Shown piece after piece: positions 53,808 to 63,105 of a DNA stretch of 64,000 bases. The position numbers were made by a program, and so were the translations under genes. The first letter of the stretch is position 1. Every line of letters begins with the position of its first letter. This DNA comes from an uncultured Bacteroidales bacterium (lineage in GTDB: Bacteria; Bacteroidota; Bacteroidia; Bacteroidales; UBA932). The notes under the pieces are model-generated. The model did not search any database. It was given only the letters and a program-made list of their open reading frames with translations, and was not told the origin of the DNA. The stretch lies in assembly GCA_934717185.1 (NCBI GenBank), contig CAKUYQ010000005.1, positions 51,234 to 115,233 of the forward strand. The letters run 5' to 3'.

Positions 53808-55985
53808 TCAACTAAATAAATCTATCTCTTTTTCAATCTTTTCATTTTCAGTTCCGCTTCCCGACAAATTCTCCGTCTTCTCTTCTCCATCCCTTTTGCC
53901 TCCTTTACCGGCATCTACCATACTGTACAGCTGCCTCTCGTCTATCATCTTTATTCCCAACTTTTCAGCCTTTTTTATCTTGGCATCTCCGGCCTTTTCT
54001 CCAACCACAAGGTAGGAGGTGTGTGATGTTACAGAGCTGCCAACCTTACCTCCGTGAGACTCTATATATCTTTTCATCTCCTCTCTCGATATAGAGTAGT
54101 TGCCTGTTATCATTATCGTAAGCCCTTCTAAACTGTTTGATGCCAACACCTTTTCACTATCGTCCTCTTTAAGTTGAAGCCCAATATGCCTGAACCTCTC
54201 TATCTCCTCCACATTCTCTTGATTATGGAAAAAAGAATACACGGAGTCTGCCATTATCTCTCCAAACTCCGGAATTGCGGTAAGCTCCTGAGCGGTGGCA
54301 TTCATTATCCTGCCTATCTCCTTAAACTCCGCTACAAGATCTTTTGACGCCTGTTCACCTATATTCTTTATTCCAATTGCAAAGATAAACTTATGAAAGG
54401 GAATTTGCTTACTTTCTTCCAATGATTTTCTAAAATTGGCAACAGATTTCTCTTTAAACTTGTCCAACGACAACAACTGCTCGTCTGTAAGATAGTACAA
54501 GTCAGAAAGTCTTCTTATATACCCTTTGTTAAACAGTTGCTCTATTGTTGCCTCTCCCGCATTTATATCCATTGCCTTTCTGCCAATAAAATGTATGAAT
54601 CTCCCCTTTATCTGTTGCGGGCATCCGTTTGAATTTGGGCAGTACCACCGCGACAGCTCTTCATCTTTGACGAGCGGAGTGCCGCAGTCCGGGCAATTTG
54701 CGGGGAAACAGACAGGTATGGCATTCACGCCCCTTTTGGTGGGTTCTACCCTTGTTATCTTTGGTATTATCTCGCCACCCTTTTCTACATATACATAGTC
54801 TCCAACGTGAATATCAAGCTCTTTTATAAAGTCTGCATTGTGGAGAGTGGCCCTTTTTACTACAGTTCCCGACAGATGCACCGGAGAGAGATTGGCAACA
54901 GGGGTGACTGCACCTGTTCTCCCTACCTGATAATCAATGGAGAGCAGCTCTGTAAGAGCCTCCTCCGGCTTGAATTTGTATGCTGTTGCCCAACGCGGAG
55001 ATTTTGCGGTAAAGCCCAATGTCTTTTGCAGGGCAAACTGGTTTACCTTTACCACAATGCCATCTGTGGGATAGGGGAGATCTCTCCTTTTAGTGTCCCA
55101 CTCTTTTATGAATTCTATTACCTCGTTAATATTCTTGCACTCTTTGGAATGTTCCGATATTGGAAGTCCCCAGCTTTTAGCCTGTGCTAAAGCCTCTGTC
55201 TGTGTTTGAGCACCCTCTCCGGGAGGGATTATATGGTAAAGTTTGCTCTCCAACCCTCTATGTCTTACAAGTTTGGGATCTTGTAATTTAAGAGAACCTG
55301 CAGCAGCGTTCCTTGGATTTGCAAATGGTGCCTCCTCATCTAATTCCCTTTGGTGATTCAGCTTGTCGAAAGCCTTGTACGGCATATAGATTTCGCCTCT
55401 TATCTCAAATTCTGCGGGATATCCGCTATTTGGTACCAACTCTTGTGGTATGGACGGTATCTGCTTTACATTTATGGATACATCATCGCCAACGGTTCCA
55501 TCTCCTCTGGTAAGAGCGCGTTGCAGTTTGCCGTCTATGTAGGTAAGACAGATGGCTGTACCATCGAATTTAAGCTCACAAGTGTACGTATATGGAGAGC
55601 TTGCAACCTTTGCAACCCGGTTGTCAAACTCGTAGAGGTCGTTGAAATTGTAGGTATTCCCCAACGATAACATTGGATTTTTGTGCGGATATTGTTTAAA
55701 GGCAGTCTTTTCCTCCGGTTGCATGTCATTGGTTTTGCCGTTCTTCTCTGCAGCTTCTGTCGTTGGTTCGGCTACCGATGACAGATCGTTACCTACAGTT
55801 TGGGTAGGAGAATCGGGTGTTACAAACTCCGGGTAGATCTTCTCTAACGAGATAAGATCCTGCATGAGCATGTCATATTCAAAGTCCGAGATTGTTGGTG
55901 TATTCAGCTTGTAATAATTGCGGTTATGCACCTTAATCTCCTCTCTGAGTTGTTCTATCTTCTTTTTGGCCTCTTCTTTTTTCAT
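53808..55985 (-). CDS. ligA: NAD-dependent DNA ligase
   Basis: I chose the ATG at 55985 (MKKEEAKKKIEQL), where the LigA Ia domain begins; the frame extends to 56324 without conserved sequence and would cross the divergent promoter. The 725-residue enzyme has the adenylation Lys139 in KFDG, a four-Cys zinc site (CPDCGTPL, WYCPNSNGCP), helix-hairpin-helix repeats and a C-terminal BRCT domain. A 25-residue low-complexity insert (about 68-93) and a 40-residue acidic tail after BRCT are unusual; the tail includes a CTTCCCGACA motif copy. Confidence 0.95.
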   Translation of the reverse strand: MKKEEAKKKIEQLREEIKVHNRNYYKLNTPTISDFEYDMLMQDLISLEKIYPEFVTPDSPTQTVGNDLSSVAEPTTEAAEKNGKTNDMQPEEKTAFKQYPHKNPMLSLGNTYNFNDLYEFDNRVAKVASSPYTYTCELKFDGTAICLTYIDGKLQRALTRGDGTVGDDVSINVKQIPSIPQELVPNSGYPAEFEIRGEIYMPYKAFDKLNHQRELDEEAPFANPRNAAAGSLKLQDPKLVRHRGLESKLYHIIPPGEGAQTQTEALAQAKSWGLPISEHSKECKNINEVIEFIKEWDTKRRDLPYPTDGIVVKVNQFALQKTLGFTAKSPRWATAYKFKPEEALTELLSIDYQVGRTGAVTPVANLSPVHLSGTVVKRATLHNADFIKELDIHVGDYVYVEKGGEIIPKITRVEPTKRGVNAIPVCFPANCPDCGTPLVKDEELSRWYCPNSNGCPQQIKGRFIHFIGRKAMDINAGEATIEQLFNKGYIRRLSDLYYLTDEQLLSLDKFKEKSVANFRKSLEESKQIPFHKFIFAIGIKNIGEQASKDLVAEFKEIGRIMNATAQELTAIPEFGEIMADSVYSFFHNQENVEEIERFRHIGLQLKEDDSEKVLASNSLEGLTIMITGNYSISREEMKRYIESHGGKVGSSVTSHTSYLVVGEKAGDAKIKKAEKLGIKMIDERQLYSMVDAGKGGKRDGEEKTENLSGSGTENEKIEKEIDLFS

Positions 55986-56143
55986 TTTATGCAAATAGGT
56001 TATGCGTCTTATAATTTGAACTGCTCTAATACCCTGCGCGTTGTATGTTACAGGGGATTTGTCGGGAAGCCCATAATATAAATAATTTTTTATTACGTTC
56101 TTCTCAAAAAGTATCAAAAATAGTAATTTTTCAAAAAACTTCC

Positions 56144-56151
56144 TAACTTTG
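56144..56151 (+). promoter_or_regulatory. -7 box of the phosphofructokinase gene
   Basis: TAACTTTG matches TAnnTTTG and lies 32 bp before the ATG at 56183, in the divergent gap with ligA. Confidence 0.6.
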
Positions 56152-56182
56152 CGGCCGGAATTCAGAACTATATAAAAGATAT

Positions 56183-57415
56183 ATGGAAAAATCAATTGTA
56201 ATCTTAACAGGAGGCGGTCCCGCTCCGGGAATGAATACAGTGGTAGGTAGCATTGCCAAAACATTCCTTCAGAATGGATACAGAGTATTGGGGCTAAACG
56301 GTGGCTATAAAGGTTTGTTTTCACCTAATCCAAACTATTGTCAGATAGACTTTCTGCTGGCAGACTGGATTTTCAACAGAGGTGGCTCTTACCTTATGAT
56401 GAGCAGGTTCAAACCATCTCAGGAGGATTTCGACAAACACTTTAATTTGGATTTCTTTAGGGATAACAATATACAGTTGTTGGTTACCGTAGGTGGCGAT
56501 GATACCGCATCTACAGCAAACAGAATTGCAAAGTTCCTAAAGGAGAGAAATTATCATATTGCTAACATTCATGTTCCAAAAACAATTGATAATGACCTTC
56601 CGCTTCCGGAGAATATTCCAACCTTTGGATATCAGTCTGCTAAAGCTGCCGGAAGTACAATAGCCACTACTATATATGAAGATGCGAGGACAAGTGGAAA
56701 CTGGTTTGTGGTTGCGGCTATGGGGCGTTCTGCAGGACACTTAGCATTGGGTATTGCTGCTACTGCTCATTACCCTATGATTGTAATTCCGGAGATGTTC
56801 AACAAAACAGAGATTACAGCCAAGAAGATCCTTAATCTTGCTATATCCGCTATCATAAAGAGGAAGATTATGGGCATTAAATATGGTGCCATAATGATAT
56901 CCGAGGGTGTATTCCACGATATGAGCAAAGAGGAGTTGGAGAAGACGGGAGTTCATTTCTCATACGACGACCACGGACATCCGGAGCTTGGTAAAATCTC
57001 TAAAGCCCAGATGTTCAATGATATGTTAGAGAAGGCGACCACAGAGCTTGGGCTTGGTGTAAAATCTCGTCCTGTGGAGATTGGATATGATGTAAGGTGC
57101 GTAACTCCAATTGCTTACGACCTTATGTACTGCTCTCAGCTGGGTATGGGTGTTCATAAACTGTTTGAAGAGGGGGTTACAGGTTGTATGGTCTATATGG
57201 ATATAGACAACAACATCAAACCTCTGTTCCTTGAAGATCTGCAGGATCCTGCAACAGGCAAGATCCCGCCAAGAAGGGTTAACATTAAGACAGACAAGAT
57301 CCAACAGGTATTCAAATATATTATGAACTATATTACTCCTGCAGATTATGAGGCTGCTAAACAGTATGTCACTAATCCCGAGGAGTATGACTTTAAAAAG
57401 ATCCTTAACTGGTAA
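56183..57415 (+). CDS. pfp: 6-phosphofructokinase, probably PPi-dependent
   Basis: The 410-residue protein has the PFK fold (GGGPAPGMN phosphate loop). Its diagnostic residues are GGDDT at 104-108 and PKTIDND at 132-138. ATP-dependent enzymes have Gly instead of the second Asp, so diphosphate is the predicted phosphoryl donor. It would phosphorylate fructose 6-phosphate reversibly in glycolysis. Confidence 0.88.
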   Translation: MEKSIVILTGGGPAPGMNTVVGSIAKTFLQNGYRVLGLNGGYKGLFSPNPNYCQIDFLLADWIFNRGGSYLMMSRFKPSQEDFDKHFNLDFFRDNNIQLLVTVGGDDTASTANRIAKFLKERNYHIANIHVPKTIDNDLPLPENIPTFGYQSAKAAGSTIATTIYEDARTSGNWFVVAAMGRSAGHLALGIAATAHYPMIVIPEMFNKTEITAKKILNLAISAIIKRKIMGIKYGAIMISEGVFHDMSKEELEKTGVHFSYDDHGHPELGKISKAQMFNDMLEKATTELGLGVKSRPVEIGYDVRCVTPIAYDLMYCSQLGMGVHKLFEEGVTGCMVYMDIDNNIKPLFLEDLQDPATGKIPPRRVNIKTDKIQQVFKYIMNYITPADYEAAKQYVTNPEEYDFKKILNW

Positions 57416-57444
57416 GGTTCCTCTTTATCTGAACTTTTGAGTTT

Positions 57445-57511
57445 TAGTAACATGAAAAAATTAGTTGCCTCAGATTCCTTAAGATGATGCAGGTTATTTT
57501 TTGAAGGTTAA
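57445..57511 (-). repeat. AGTAA-family element, copy E (internally deleted)
   Basis: AGTAACATGAAAAAATTAG at 57445 and GCAGGTTATTTTTTGAAGG at the other end match both ends of copy D (59607-59773), but the roughly 100-bp middle is missing. The terminal TTACT is changed to TTAAA. Confidence 0.7.
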
Positions 57512-57538
57512 ATATAAGATAAATTGCTTGTTGGTTTA

Positions 57539-59509
57539 ATGAAAAACAAGAAGTTTATTATATATCAGATGCTGCTTAGAGTCTTTGGAAACAGAAGCGA
57601 AAGCCAAGTTTCCCAAGGCTCTTTGGCTTTGAATGGTACAGGCAAATTTTCATCTGTGACTGATGAGGTTTTTATGCACCTTAATGGCTTGGGTGTAACT
57701 CATATATGGTATACCGGTGTTATTGAACATGCAACCTGCGAGGATTTTACAGCTTACGGTATTACGTTAGACAATCCTTTGGTTGTAAAGGGATTGGCAG
57801 GTTCTCCGTATGCCATAAAGGATTACTATGACGTAAATCCCTACCTTGCAGATAACCCCTCTGCGAGGCTTGGCGAGTTCGTCTCCTTAATGGAGCGTAC
57901 CCATAAGGCCGGTTTTAGGGTTATAATAGATTTTGTTCCAAATCATGTTGCCAGAGGGTATCACCAAGACTCAGAGGAGGCACGCGCTATGCTTGCGCAG
58001 CAGGGAAAGCCATTCCCACCGGACTTTGGAGATGAGAATTATTATCTGCTTCCCGACAGATTTTCCTGCCTAAACTTTATAGATTCTGTGCCCGAAGAAC
58101 AGAAAAAGTTGTTTTCAAGATATTCGGAACAGTGGCACGATAATTTTGCTGTTCATATGTCTGAAAAGTTGGATGCTTCGGATATGTCAGACGCTTCCGA
58201 AACATCTGATGAGCTAAAAAATGAATATCTGTTTGATGAAAATCCTGCAAAGGCAACAGGAAACAACTGCTTTAATGCAGCCCCTGGTGCCGGTGATTGG
58301 TACGAGACTGTAAAGCTCAATTACGGTGTTGATTATTGTGGTATTGGCGTTGTAGGCAATTGTTTCTCTCCTATACCGGATACATGGCTAAAGATGAGGG
58401 ATATTCTGCTTTTCTGGTTAAGCTTGGGAGTGGATGGTTTTAGGTGTGATATGGCAGAGATGGTTCCCGTTGAGTTTTGGGAATGGGTAACAAAGGAGGT
58501 AAAATGCAAGTTCCCATCTGCACTTTTCATTGGGGAGCTGTACAACAGAGGTCTGTATGAGGATTATCTCAATAGGGGAGGATTTGATTATCTGTATGAC
58601 AAGGAGGGGTTGTATGATAATCTTAAATCTATATCCCAAACATACTCTGTAACGGGTTATAAAGGTAATGGCTACACAGATGGACAGTGTGTACATGAGT
58701 TTGATACGCAAGATGGTAGTGTTGAGAGTTTTCTGCCGCAAGGCAGACTGCAGAATATAAAGGCATCAGCCATAACCTATTGCTGGCAGGGTACAAACGA
58801 TATTCAGAACAGGATGCTTAATTTCTTGGAAAATCACGACGAGCAGAGAATTGCATCTGATTTCAATCTCTCCAATTCGTTTGCCGCTATTCCGGAACTT
58901 GTTGTCTCTCTTATGCTTAACAAAGCACCGTTTATGCTCTATTTCGGGCAGGAGGTTGGAGAGCGTGGAATGCTTGAGGAGGGGTATAGCGGAAAGGACG
59001 GAAGAACATCTATCTTTGACTGGTGTTTTGCTCCTGCGGTGAAAAGATTGTTAGAGAGTGAATTGTTTGGAAGCGAAAAAAAACTTTTGAATCTTTACAG
59101 AACGCTGCTTGGGTTTGCAATGAGTTCACCTGCAGTTACTGCCGGTGATATGTATGACCTCAGTTATTGCCAAGGTGGCCTTTCCGGGTTTGACAAGGAT
59201 TCTCAGTTTGTCTTTGCGAGGGTGTCGCGCTTGGATATTTCCAATCCTACTGCTCCAAAGGAGGTTGTGATTGTGGCTGTTGACTTTAAGATGAGGGGTG
59301 TTTATGAGGTCTATATTCCCAAGCATTTTGTTGATTATGCATCGTTGAAAGATGGCGGAAGTTATAGTGCAGAGTGGCTTGTTGCCGGGGATGAGGAGAT
59401 TGTCGGGAAGGGGGGTAGTATAAAAGATACTATCCGTTTATGGGCAGATTCTGTCATACAGATGAGGCAGTTTGGGTATGGGGTGGCTGCTGCAAAGTTT
59501 AGTTTATAG
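57539..59509 (+). CDS. GH13 alpha-amylase-family glycosidase
   Basis: I prefer the ATG at 57539 (MKNKKFIIYQML) over 57524. The 656-residue protein has the GH13 barrel: VIIDFVPNH (region I), DGFRCDMAEM with the nucleophile Asp, LFIGELYN with the acid/base Glu, and FLENHDEQR with the third Asp. There is no signal peptide, so it acts on internal glycans or imported oligosaccharides. It follows the phosphofructokinase gene and a repeat element. Confidence 0.88.
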   Translation: MKNKKFIIYQMLLRVFGNRSESQVSQGSLALNGTGKFSSVTDEVFMHLNGLGVTHIWYTGVIEHATCEDFTAYGITLDNPLVVKGLAGSPYAIKDYYDVNPYLADNPSARLGEFVSLMERTHKAGFRVIIDFVPNHVARGYHQDSEEARAMLAQQGKPFPPDFGDENYYLLPDRFSCLNFIDSVPEEQKKLFSRYSEQWHDNFAVHMSEKLDASDMSDASETSDELKNEYLFDENPAKATGNNCFNAAPGAGDWYETVKLNYGVDYCGIGVVGNCFSPIPDTWLKMRDILLFWLSLGVDGFRCDMAEMVPVEFWEWVTKEVKCKFPSALFIGELYNRGLYEDYLNRGGFDYLYDKEGLYDNLKSISQTYSVTGYKGNGYTDGQCVHEFDTQDGSVESFLPQGRLQNIKASAITYCWQGTNDIQNRMLNFLENHDEQRIASDFNLSNSFAAIPELVVSLMLNKAPFMLYFGQEVGERGMLEEGYSGKDGRTSIFDWCFAPAVKRLLESELFGSEKKLLNLYRTLLGFAMSSPAVTAGDMYDLSYCQGGLSGFDKDSQFVFARVSRLDISNPTAPKEVVIVAVDFKMRGVYEVYIPKHFVDYASLKDGGSYSAEWLVAGDEEIVGKGGSIKDTIRLWADSVIQMRQFGYGVAAAKFSL

Positions 59510-59611
59510 CGTTGGCGTTGGCAGTTTTTTGAGTAAAGAGAGGAAAGAGAGTATAGAGGGTAGAGAAAGGCTAAAGCTAAAGCAAATGCTAAAGCAAATG
59601 CCAAAGCTAAT
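59510..59611 (+). repeat. hexamer array after the GH13 gene
   Basis: GCGTTGGCGTTGGC begins at the stop codon. A purine-rich stretch of GAAAGAGAG-type units follows, then seven hexamers (GCTAAA, GCAAAT, GCCAAA types) at 59570-59611. This repeats the association of hexamer and nonamer arrays seen at 47.0-47.3 kb. Confidence 0.75.
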
Positions 59612-59773
59612 AAGTAACATGAAAAAAATAAGTTGGCTCAGGTTAAGAGAATATTTTCGAGGATAGATCTATTTTTGAAGAAGGAGTGTGCCGGTGGCAC
59701 ATGACTGATGAGAAAAGAGATATAGACCGAAAAGATTCCTTAAGATGATGCAGGTTATTTTTTGAAGGTTACT
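59607..59773 (-). repeat. AGTAA-family miniature element, copy D (about 167 bp)
   Basis: It begins AGTAACATGAAAAAAATAAG and ends CTTATTTTTT-like GTTATTTTTTGAAGGTTACT, so the ends are inverted repeats. It contains GTGCCGGTGGCAC (59688-59700) and the inverted form of TTTTCGGTCTATAT found in copies A to C. It carries no coding capacity. Confidence 0.75.
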
Positions 59774-59803
59774 AAATGGTTAATTAAAAATTATTGAAAA
59801 TAG

Positions 59804-61183
59804 ATGGGAAAAGTTTTGACTGCAAATGGCAAAAAAAATGAGATAGATATGCTTCATGGGCCGTTGCTTATGAAGATTTTAATGTTTGCTCTTCCGCTTG
59901 CTGCCAGCAGTGTTCTGCAACAGCTGTTTAATTCTGTGGATGTAGCCGTTGTAGGAAGATTTGCAAGCAGTGAGGCTCTTGCTGCTGTAGGAAGCAATGC
60001 TCCGGTCATAAGCCTGCTGATAAATCTGTTCATTGGTATCTCTATGGGTGCCAATGCGGTAATATCCAATCATATAGGGCAGAATAACAACGAAGGCATA
60101 AAGAAATCTATCAATACCGTTGCTTTGGTGTCTGTTATTAGCGGTATCTTTTTGCTGTTCCTTGGATTGGTTGTGGCGCGTCCTATTTTAACATTAATGG
60201 ATACCCCAAACAGTGTACTTGATATGGCGGTTGATTATCTGCGTATCTACTTTTTGGGTATGCCGTTCTTTATGATTTTCAACTTTGGATCTGCAATCCT
60301 TAGGAGTGTGGGTGATACTAAAAGGCCTCTCTATATTCTTATTGTGGCCGGTATTGTGAATACTATTCTCAATCTCGTCTTTGTTATCTGTTTTAAGATG
60401 GGTGTTGTTGGTGTTGCCATTGCCACATCTGTTTCAAATGCTGTAAGTGCTTGGCTTATAATTAGGATACTGTTAAAGGAACAGGACCCTTACCGTCTTA
60501 CTCTTAAGCATATAAAAATTGAATGGCAGGAGCTTAAACGTATGCTTGTCATTGGCGTTCCGGCAGGAGTTCAGGGAATGGTCTTCTCATTTTCAAACGT
60601 TATTGTACAATCCACTATTAACGGATATGGAAGTGATGCAATTGCCGGTTCTGCAGCAGCTCTTAATTTTGAATTTTACTGCTATTTTGTGGTTGCTGCC
60701 TTTAATGGAGCGGCAATAAGTTTTATAGGTCAGAACTACGGTGCAGGCAAAATAGACAGGGTAAAGCGTATCTTTTGGCTATGTATGTGGTTGAGTGTTG
60801 CCTTTTGCGGCTCTCTTAATCTGCTATTTGCTTGGCAAGGGGATTTCTTTTTAGATTTTTTCTCAACAGAATCAAATGTGCATAAGTATGGGTTAATGCG
60901 TATGTATATTGTATTGATTCCGCAATGGATAGCCTGTAGCTATGAGATTGCCGGTTCGTCGTTGCGAGGCATGGGACGGTCATTGTCTCCAACCATATAC
61001 ACAATTATAGGAACATGCTTTTTGCGTATTGCGTGGGTGTTTTTAGTCTGTCCAAAATGGGTGGGATTTGATGTGCTTATGATGGTTTACCCTATATCAT
61101 GGACTGTTACCGGTGTTATGGTTTTGTGGGAGTATTTTGCAGTGATTAAGAAAGCTGAAATTAAGTTTAAGGAGGCTGTTTGA
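59804..61183 (+). CDS. MATE family efflux transporter
   Basis: The 459-residue protein has about 12 membrane segments in two MATE halves, beginning LMKILMFALPLAASSVLQQLFNSVD (family-typical) and with GVPAGVQGMVFSFSN opening the second half. It exports drugs or metabolites using an ion gradient. It starts 31 bp after repeat copy D. Confidence 0.92.
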   Translation: MGKVLTANGKKNEIDMLHGPLLMKILMFALPLAASSVLQQLFNSVDVAVVGRFASSEALAAVGSNAPVISLLINLFIGISMGANAVISNHIGQNNNEGIKKSINTVALVSVISGIFLLFLGLVVARPILTLMDTPNSVLDMAVDYLRIYFLGMPFFMIFNFGSAILRSVGDTKRPLYILIVAGIVNTILNLVFVICFKMGVVGVAIATSVSNAVSAWLIIRILLKEQDPYRLTLKHIKIEWQELKRMLVIGVPAGVQGMVFSFSNVIVQSTINGYGSDAIAGSAAALNFEFYCYFVVAAFNGAAISFIGQNYGAGKIDRVKRIFWLCMWLSVAFCGSLNLLFAWQGDFFLDFFSTESNVHKYGLMRMYIVLIPQWIACSYEIAGSSLRGMGRSLSPTIYTIIGTCFLRIAWVFLVCPKWVGFDVLMMVYPISWTVTGVMVLWEYFAVIKKAEIKFKEAV

Positions 61184-61249
61184 GACAGACTCTAATATAT
61201 TTATTTGATTATAGATTTGATTAAAAGTAACGTAGCAAAGGATGGCATT

Positions 61250-61573
61250 ATGAATTGGATTATATTGATTATTGCAGGATTTTTTGAGGCAGGTTTTGCC
61301 TTCTGTTTGGGAAAAGCCAAAGAGGCTGCAGGGTTGGAGCATCATCTATGGCTTGCCGGATTTATAGTATCGCTGGCACTTAGCATGATATTGTTAGCCA
61401 AGGCTGTACAGACGCTCCCTATAGGAACGGCATATCCAATCTGGACAGGCATAGGTGCTGTCTGTACCGTACTGCTTGGCATCTTCTTTTTAAATGAACC
61501 CGCTTCGTTCTGGAGAATCTTTTTCATAAGCACATTAATAATCTCCATTGTGGGTCTGAAAATTGTAAGTTAA
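61250..61573 (+). CDS. SMR family transporter (Gdx/SugE-like)
   Basis: I chose the ATG at 61250 (MNWIILIIAG). The 107-residue protein has four membrane segments and the essential Glu13 in AGFFEAGF, with the SugE/Gdx-like pattern PIGTAYPIWTGIGAVCTVLLG. Gdx members export guanidinium; others export quaternary ammonium compounds. I found no guanidine riboswitch upstream. It lies 66 bp after the MATE gene. Confidence 0.85.
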   Translation: MNWIILIIAGFFEAGFAFCLGKAKEAAGLEHHLWLAGFIVSLALSMILLAKAVQTLPIGTAYPIWTGIGAVCTVLLGIFFLNEPASFWRIFFISTLIISIVGLKIVS

Positions 61574-61634
61574 CTTTTTTGGTTCAAATAACTTTAATTC
61601 ACTGCATGTATGGGTTCTCATGCGTGTAAAATTG

Positions 61635-62009
61635 TCATTTTGTAAAGTATACAGCCAAATCGGCCCTCTTTGACCCGCTATAGAATGACAATGTCATTGA
61701 TTTTGCATGAGCAGGCACTGCATTTTTTCTGACTGAAAGTGTGATATTTTGTACCCCTATCCCCCCTCCAACAGAAACCTCAAGCCAATTATCAAAAGTA
61801 ACAATTGGTGGTCCATACATACCAATTTTATTAGGCCCATCTACATGCCACTCTTTACTTGATGAAACAGTAATTATTTTCTCCAATTCAGTTGAACTTA
61901 ACGTAATTTCCTTTTCTGAAATACTGATATCAGCAACTTCTTTCTTAGTACATCTTGTTAAGAAAGCGAATGTTAAAAACATTATTGAAATTAATATTAT
62001 TGTCTTCAT
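61635..62009 (-). CDS. BACON-domain lipoprotein
   Basis: The 124-residue product has a lipobox (FLTRC, about residue 20) and one BACON-type domain: ITLSSTELEKIITVSSSKEWHVD, a WLEVSV strand and TLSVRKN (three separate segments). Such domains are thought to bind carbohydrate or mucin at the surface. It is a single-gene unit. Confidence 0.75.
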   Translation of the reverse strand: MKTIILISIMFLTFAFLTRCTKKEVADISISEKEITLSSTELEKIITVSSSKEWHVDGPNKIGMYGPPIVTFDNWLEVSVGGGIGVQNITLSVRKNAVPAHAKSMTLSFYSGSKRADLAVYFTK

Positions 62010-62232
62010 AGTATTAACAATTATTCGTGAATATCGTAATAACCAAATTAGTTAAACTCAAGCAACTGAAATCTATCCTATTGCTACACGTTAAATCATT
62101 GGAAATGCAAAATCTTGCATGAAAATTAAATATATTTTTATACAGCTGTAATAGACGACTAATTTGCATGCCTTATAAACGGTAACTTGAATCTCTATTA
62201 TCAAAAAACTTCTGTTTTTAAGAGTATTTTCT

Positions 62233-62240
62233 TACCTTTG
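62233..62240 (+). promoter_or_regulatory. -7 box of tRNA-Thr
   Basis: TACCTTTG matches TAnnTTTG and lies 20 bp before the mature tRNA 5' end. Confidence 0.65.
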
Positions 62241-62259
62241 CAGGCGAAAAGATACATAA

Positions 62260-62332
62260 GCCATCTTAGCTCAGCCGGTAGAGCAACGCATTCGTAACGC
62301 GTAGGTCTGGAGTTCGAAACTCCAAGATGGCT
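62260..62332 (+). tRNA. tRNA-Thr (anticodon CGT)
   Basis: The 73 bases fold as a cloverleaf: acceptor GCCATCT/AGATGGC, D stem GCTC/GAGC, anticodon loop TTCGTAA with anticodon CGT, T stem TGGAG/CTCCA and discriminator T. The CCA end is not encoded. The closing pair of the anticodon stem is A-C (ACGCA/CGCGT), a mismatch. Confidence 0.93.
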
Positions 62333-62336
62333 CAAA

Positions 62337-62372
62337 AAAGAGGGAGACTAATATTTTTTGGTCACCCTCTTT
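62337..62372 (+). terminator. stem-loop after tRNA-Thr
   Basis: AAAGAGGGAGAC (62337-62348) pairs with GTCACCCTCTTT (62361-62372) with one mismatch, directly after the tRNA. Confidence 0.7.
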
Positions 62373-62482
62373 AGGTTTTAATAAAGAGTTCAACGTCGCA
62401 TTGAGAAGCAAGCATAACACGGAAATTATCTTTAGCTTTTTTTGCTTCCCGACAAAAATTGTAGAATATATAGCTGTTAACT

Positions 62483-63028
62483 ATGTGCAAGTATAAAAAA
62501 ATAGGAGTTTTCTGTTCTGCCTCATCAAATGTCAAAGAGGTATATATGACTGCAGCCAAAGAGGTAGGAGAGTATATTGGTTCCAATGGCTGTGAATTGG
62601 TATACGGAGGTTCAGCCATGGGAATGATGGAGGTTGTAGCTAAAGCGGTCAAAGAGAACGGAGGCAAAGTTACAGGCGTTGTGCCACAAGTCCTAATGGA
62701 TAAAGGCGTAGCAAGCGAGTATATAGGTCATCTTATTGTTTGTAAGGACTTAACAGATAGAAAGTCTATTATATTGAAAAATAGCGATATAATGATAGCT
62801 CTTCCGGGTGGGGTAGGTACCATGGATGAGGTATTTACCGTTATGGCAGGCGTTACGCTCGGATATCATAAAAAGAGGATAATCTTCTATAACACAGATG
62901 GCTTCTGGACCCCTCTAACAGATTATCTCAGAACACTTTACAAAGAACATTTTATACGTAACCAACCCCATCAGCTGTATGATTTGGCAAACAACTTAGA
63001 TGAGCTGGCAATAATTCTAAACAGATAA
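62483..63028 (+). CDS. LOG family protein (nucleoside 5'-monophosphate phosphoribohydrolase)
   Basis: The 181-residue protein has both family motifs, VYGGSAMGMM and PGGVGTMDEVF, the latter holding the catalytic Glu. LOG proteins hydrolyse nucleoside monophosphates such as cytokinin-type nucleotides or AMP. A CTTCCCGACAAA motif lies at 62445, 27 bp before its start. Confidence 0.92.
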   Translation: MCKYKKIGVFCSASSNVKEVYMTAAKEVGEYIGSNGCELVYGGSAMGMMEVVAKAVKENGGKVTGVVPQVLMDKGVASEYIGHLIVCKDLTDRKSIILKNSDIMIALPGGVGTMDEVFTVMAGVTLGYHKKRIIFYNTDGFWTPLTDYLRTLYKEHFIRNQPHQLYDLANNLDELAIILNR

Positions 63029-63039
63029 ATAATCTATTT

Positions 63040-63091
63040 TGGCTTTGGCATTAGCAACGTATAAAAATAAAGAAAGTAAAGAAAGTAAATG
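63040..63091 (+). repeat. short hexamer and nonamer arrays
   Basis: TTTGGCTTTGGCATTAGC is followed by AAAGAAAGTAAAGAAAGTAAA, so both array types recur together, 12 bp after the LOG gene and before the convergent AlkD-like gene. Confidence 0.65.
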
Positions 63092-63105
63092 TTAGAGCTA
63101 ATGAC

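Noticed and set aside
56000..56324. Upstream start for ligA.
   Set aside because: The extra residues are not conserved LigA sequence, and the region holds the divergent -7 box and start of the phosphofructokinase gene.
61184..61249. Guanidine riboswitch before the SMR gene.
   Set aside because: The gap is 66 bp and I see no ykkC-type or mini-ykkC ACGR hairpin pair.
62260..62332. tRNA-Thr as an integration site.
   Set aside because: No duplicated tRNA 3' end is seen nearby; the neighbouring genes look ordinary.
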